Source: Whalleya microplaca
Lineage: Eukaryota > Ascomycota > Sordariomycetes > Xylariales > Xylariaceae
Length of the DNA stretch: 64,000 bases
Direction: 5' to 3'
NCBI GenBank assembly: GCA_022497155.1
Contig: MU385733.1
Location: forward strand, 558,001-622,000
The position numbers were made by a program, and so were the translations under genes. This document shows, piece by piece, positions 59,894 to 64,000 of this stretch. The notes beneath the pieces were generated by a model that saw only the letters and a program-made list of their open reading frames with translations, was not told the origin of the DNA and did no database searches. Numbering within the stretch: position 1 is the stretch's first letter; every line of letters starts with the position of its first letter.

Positions 59894-61771
59894 ACCGAGT
59901 ATCTGGAGAGATAGCGGAATACAAACCGTCACCGTGGGGATTCAAGGTCCGGTTTTAACTAGAAGTGTACCGCTAATCCGAGGGTTTGGCGTTGCATTCG
60001 CCCGAGTACAACATCGCAATGTATTGTACGTACGGTGTTTGTGAGCCCCTACGGGTCCTAGTCGCTAATAAACCAAATGAACCGGCTGGCGGTCTACCCG
60101 GACTGAGACCATGCCTCCCCGTACCAAGAGCAACACCCTGTGGTTGGGAATCCACCAAATAATCCACCAGATATTTTCTAGAAAGCCATCCAGCCCCTTC
60201 CTTCTGTTTGGAAGGCTGCGAATTATGGAGCGATGCTGTCACCACTTCAGGCGTATGTGTCCCCAGAGAGTTAAGTACATACATATAATCCAAACCTGCG
60301 ACAAGACTATAAGCCATCCGATAGGTTCAAGCAGTCGAAGATTGCCAGCTCCGTCTTCGAAGTTCGACGTCTACAACTTTTACATATACGACATTGGAGG
60401 GAAATCCGTCTGGAGGAAGATGTTTCCGCTAGTATGACTAGAAACCCGGTCTCGGGGTCACACGCACAAGCCACATACTGACTAGTGCTTTTTCACATCC
60501 GAACTGGCTGGTTGGTGATGCTCTCTGACAGTCTCTGGCTCGCTGGCTCCGTCTTGCGGCGCCAACGATAATACATATCTGCTGACTCGGGAATTTCCAG
60601 GCCTTGAGCACATACACAAAGCAGTGTTGAGATGAGAAACTTTTGTCTCGAATTTATTATATTGCATTGAGGGAAGCGAAAAGGAATTGTTAATCCATTT
60701 TTAGAGTCCCCTTTTCGAAAGTGTGGAGACGATGCGTCGTTTACTGAATCCCGAGGCCTTTTAACTCATTTGCAATGTGGTATCTTCCCCTGATCCTTGC
60801 TATGATCTCTCCCTAAGATATCGGTTATCTTTCACTAAATGCGAAATTTAGGATCAGATGACATGTCACGGAATTCCTTTCTTAAAAACTTGCGTTTCTA
60901 GAAGGACAAGTGGTATGTAACAAATTTAAACCATTTGAGAAACGTGGAGCCAATGATTCTCCTCGAAGCTTCTGAGGCTTCTAGAACAGAAAAGAGCAGC
61001 GGTGCATCTTGTAGTTAGGCTGTTCGGCTGCAACCAACATACATACGCGGGCAACCTACTGGACTGCGTACTCTTAACACATTGGGTCCCGGGGCATCAC
61101 TGCATACCTCATATGTACACATACAGATGGTAATATCCAGTGATCCACCAGCACCACCTAAGCACGTACATGCAAAACACATGGGCATCAACTAGTTGCA
61201 GCGAGCTGCTTATAGGACGATCCAATAGAATTGTGTCGCGCATAGGTGGTAGGCAAGTCTTGCCCATTCTTAAGCCAATGTCAAAGCGCACAGGTAGTTC
61301 AGCTCAAAACTGCTCAAATAGGAGAAATCAAACTACTTGAGACAAATTATTCTATACCAAAGAGGCAGACAACGGCAAAGTTAGTAGGCCAAGCTTCTCC
61401 ACAATGTTACTTGTCATTCCCTGATAGGGATGATTGTTTGTCTGTTTCTTTTCTTTGTCATCGTCGACGCGATAATGGCATAAAGAGCGACCTTGACTTA
61501 GGTAGGAGACTAGCGGTGGCGCCGTGTTTGTCGCTCTATCATTATCCAGCTCTATGTACCGGCTTACCACCTAACTTTTTGATTTTAGGTTTACCTGAAA
61601 GCTGTGCTTTACCTGGATAGTCCCGGCCACTATTCCATACATACATACATCCATACCTGCCATGACTTCGCGAGTATTCCGTACTTATACGGGTGTCTTA
61701 GGTCTTTGAGTTGGCTAAGAGAGAAGGCTGGTAGGCTAGGATGTATGTGGAGTCTGGCAAGATCACTCTAC

Positions 61772-61808
61772 GTATGTATATACATACATATATACATACA
61801 TACATACG
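61772..61808. repeat. TATG/TACA microsatellite, palindromic
   Basis: ACGTATGTATATACATACATATATACATACATACATACG is made of tetranucleotide units that switch from TATG to TACA, so it can fold on itself. A similar tract with the same switch is at 62,266-62,290. Confidence 0.75.
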
Positions 61809-62859
61809 TGCCTAATCCAGTGGGAAGCAACTGGTTATAGGTATGTACCTAGGTATGTATGTGTATATGTATGAGAAATTAGTGGGCAACAGACCCATTT
61901 ACAATACTCAAAGATTATTCGCTAGGTTAGCAATTCTTGGTCACAAAATATTTAGTAGTGTGACCCAATTCACATTATGAACAAGGAACAAAACTCTAAA
62001 AAGCATAATGCATGCATACTTTGAAGCTAAATAGGTATGTACACGTAGGCGCTACATAGTATTTAGTGTGTCCGTGTGTCAGGCTGTGTACTCTATAACT
62101 CTCTTCTTGTCCCATCTGCCTGGAGATGTTGCGACCAGTTTCTGGGGCTTTCATTAACCGAAATCCACAAGTGTATTAGAAATTGGGGGCCAATACCTAT
62201 TGTTACCAGGTCCTGCAAAATGTACGCAGTATGTAATACAGAGTAAAATATGCAGGTATGTGCGCATGTATGTATGTATGTACATACATCCTACCTATAC
62301 GAAGCAGCTAAACTAGCAGTTGTTGAAATTAAATTTCGGCTCGAGAGTTGTGCACGTAACACAGCCGGGCACAGGCTTATCCGGACACTAAACTCAACCG
62401 ACTCCTTGATTTCCAACTAGTCGGGCCAGTCCCTGCATTGCTGCTTGTCACCTGCTACCAACCCTGTCCTAGTGCCCACTGCGCGGCCTTACCTATCATG
62501 GCAACTATACTCCTAATCGCGTTAGACCATCCAATTAGCCCCCTACGTCCTGCCAGGTCCCCTTACAAAATTCATCCCAACTTCCCATACCATACCAGCA
62601 TACTCCGTAGTACTTACACATACGTATACACGTACTTATTTTTACTTTTCACATGGGACGGGAATGGGAATAGTCAGGATTTGGATGGAATGGATCATTG
62701 CATCTTGCGCGCACCCATCCCATCCCCGGTTATTTTGTCGCCTCTTACTTCGTACCTACATGTAGCATCCAATGCATTGATATTATTAATCCCTATTGGG
62801 TTCCTTATTGGGGGTTCCAACAAGCCTTGTCTCGTTGGCGACTCTCATCAATCGACTTC

Positions 62860-63080
62860 TTTCTCTTACCACCCCTTCCATCTATCTGGTTGGCTCTCGT
62901 CTGACTCTCGTCTGGCTCTCCCATCTTCCACGACACACCGGCCAATTGAGTCTTTCAAGTGTCGCCGGCAAGAACCGAGTCTTCGTTTCTCATTTCTCCT
63001 TGGACGTCGATGGGTTCTTGATTTCCTTCAAGAAAGACAGTGTCTTTCTCTGTCTCTCTGTTTGTTCGAGTATGCTGCCT
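62860..63080 (+). promoter_or_regulatory. Pyrimidine-rich tract upstream of the last gene
   Basis: Repeated CTCTCGTCTGACTCTCGTCTGGCTCTCCC-type sequence and long C/T stretches, as often found around transcription starts of fungal genes. It precedes the plus-strand coding region that begins after 63,480. The assignment is by composition only. Confidence 0.3.
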
Positions 63081-63552
63081 TAATCTTTAATGAATCGAGT
63101 CAATTATCCGTCAATTTCGTAGTCGGTTGTGCGCGCTTGGGCATATTACCTGGGTGAACCGGCGAGGAAGGACGACCCCTTGCGCAATCATCACCGTAAC
63201 CACGATGGAGGGGACTCTGCTTGTTCCCCCGGATAGGGGTACTATAATTGGAAGAGCTGTTTGGAAGGTAACGGCCGATTGCTGTGTCCATCAGGTTCGT
63301 GTCGTCTCTGTGCTAATTTGATTTCTAGCCTCGATACCTCGTCATTGGCCCGCAAAAGGATGCCTCCCAGCCGAACCTCAGCTTTACTCACGTTTTATCC
63401 GCCGCCCGCATCAAGGACGCAGCCGGTCGGTCCTCGAAACCGCCACCAAGACTACAGCCGGACCTCATCTTCCTTTCGATATATAAAACAAAAGTGCGAT
63501 GCCTTGCCAATTCCTCGTAAAATGATCAGATTACTCATTGTGCTGCTTTTAG

Positions 63553-64000
63553 GATGACTGGGAGCTCGTTCAACAACACTCCATTGCTTCCATAACAGAA
63601 TGCCAGGTCCAGATGATGTCTCATCGCAAGCAAGGGCCGGTGCTTCCAACCCTTTCTATACAGATATCTCCAGATCCGGCTACCGATAAGTTACGAAAAC
63701 GTCGTTCGAGCAGGACTGCAGGTTTGACTAGCACCAAAGAATCAGGGCCTACAACATTATGGTTCCGCCTCGGCGATGACCGCACGTACAAATTAGAAGA
63801 TTGGGCCCGCTACATACAGTCGTTAATACAACCTGAAATCCCTGGAAGACATCCGATAAGTCCGATTAGCCCAACATCGCCAACATTCATCAATCCCTTC
63901 AGTTCCTCTCACTCGAGAGACACAAGTGAGTTTGCTTCAGGTTCCAATGAGGGCTCCAAGAGGACGCGGAAGAAGCTTCAGCTCAAATCGACTGGCTTTT
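63553..64000 (+). CDS. Partial uncharacterised protein, runs off the window
   Basis: An open frame starts directly after a CTGCTTTTAG splice-acceptor-like site and continues to the window end (149 codons). It begins DDWELVQQHSIASITECQVQ, has an internal MM at 63,613, then a basic RKRRSSR patch, the segment LWFRLGDDRTYKLEDWARYI, and a Ser/Pro/Thr-rich low-complexity stretch (PISPISPTSPTFINPFSSS). The upstream exon is unresolved. A donor GTAAAA at 63,517 follows MPCQFL in the right phase but would make an intron of only 36 bp, so another upstream exon or a start at 63,613 is possible. I do not recognise the family. Codon use and lack of RIP suggest a real gene. Confidence 0.5.

Larger units (their letters stand above)
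56725..63552. other. Gene-poor interval of ordinary composition
   Basis: About 6.8 kb without a gene I can support. Frames of 60-240 residues occur but lack domain motifs and convincing intron structure, and they often overlap on both strands. The longest (62,438-63,157) lies over pyrimidine-rich sequence likely to be promoter or leader. Simple repeats: (GTTC)n at 56,769-56,795, TTTACAGTAGCC duplicated at about 59,866-59,893, and TACA/TATG tracts at 61,636-61,652, 61,772-61,808 and 62,266-62,290. Confidence 0.45.

Noticed and set aside
62438..63157. A 239-residue plus-strand frame as a gene
   Set aside because: It is rich in Ser, Leu and Pro from pyrimidine-rich DNA, has no domain motif, and overlaps other frames. 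It is better explained as promoter and leader sequence.
1..64000. CRISPR arrays, bacterial operons or Shine-Dalgarno sites
   Set aside because: Spliceosomal introns, LTR retrotransposons and RIP show that this is fungal nuclear DNA, and no regularly spaced repeats were seen.

Overview
The window looks like a stretch of a filamentous ascomycete (Pezizomycotina) genome of the two-compartment type. The long AT-rich blocks have almost no CpA or TpG dinucleotides, the footprint of repeat-induced point mutation (RIP). Between them lie sequences of balanced composition with short GT-AG introns (50-155 bp) and genes of typical fungal families. The species cannot be named from this sequence.

Bases 1-33,500 are an AT-rich block of RIP-degraded, nested retroelements. 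(A) 1-2,484 is the 3' part of a plus-strand Ty3/gypsy chromovirus (integrase, chromodomain, 3' LTR), with a 309-bp solo LTR inserted in its chromodomain. (B) About 2,485-16,700 is a minus-strand Ty3/gypsy element, split inside its reverse transcriptase by (C), a chromovirus at 5,209-12,586 with two 206-bp LTRs and an ATAAA target duplication. (D) 19,806-31,262 is an 11.5-kb minus-strand Ty3/gypsy element with LTRs of about 215 bp and a TAAGG target duplication. A second solo LTR (18,238-18,545) and small inverted-repeat elements fill the rest. The right edge of the block coincides with a TIR element near 33,499.

Bases 33,500-48,950 form a gene island. It carries a C2H2 zinc-finger protein (33,803-34,663, minus), a four-exon DUF6594 membrane protein (40,467-41,609, minus), a three-exon secreted SGNH hydrolase (43,773-44,876, minus) and a two-exon Cdc16/APC6-type TPR subunit of the anaphase-promoting complex (46,835-48,561, plus). 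The exon models were built by hand from splice signals and frame continuity. The DUF6594 gene sits in a cluster of short LTR-like insertions, two of them with perfect 5-bp target duplications. A 220-bp mariner-like MITE at 39,304-39,523 is an intact relative of a RIP-mutated copy near 33 kb.

Bases 48,951-56,724 are a RIP-degraded DNA transposon of 7.8 kb with G-rich terminal inverted repeats, TA flanks, subterminal repeats and a CACTA/Plavaka-like transposase relic. Bases 56,725-63,550 are of ordinary composition, but I recognise no gene there, only microsatellites and short frames. The last 450 bases open a plus-strand coding region that runs off the window.

The genes do not form a pathway. 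They are unrelated housekeeping or accessory genes between transposon graveyards. The more unusual material is in the repeats: a Pol III B-box-like hairpin plus T10 run before the 3' LTR of both chromoviruses, a 3.9-kb unexplained region after the integrase in element D, and the short insertion family around the DUF6594 gene.
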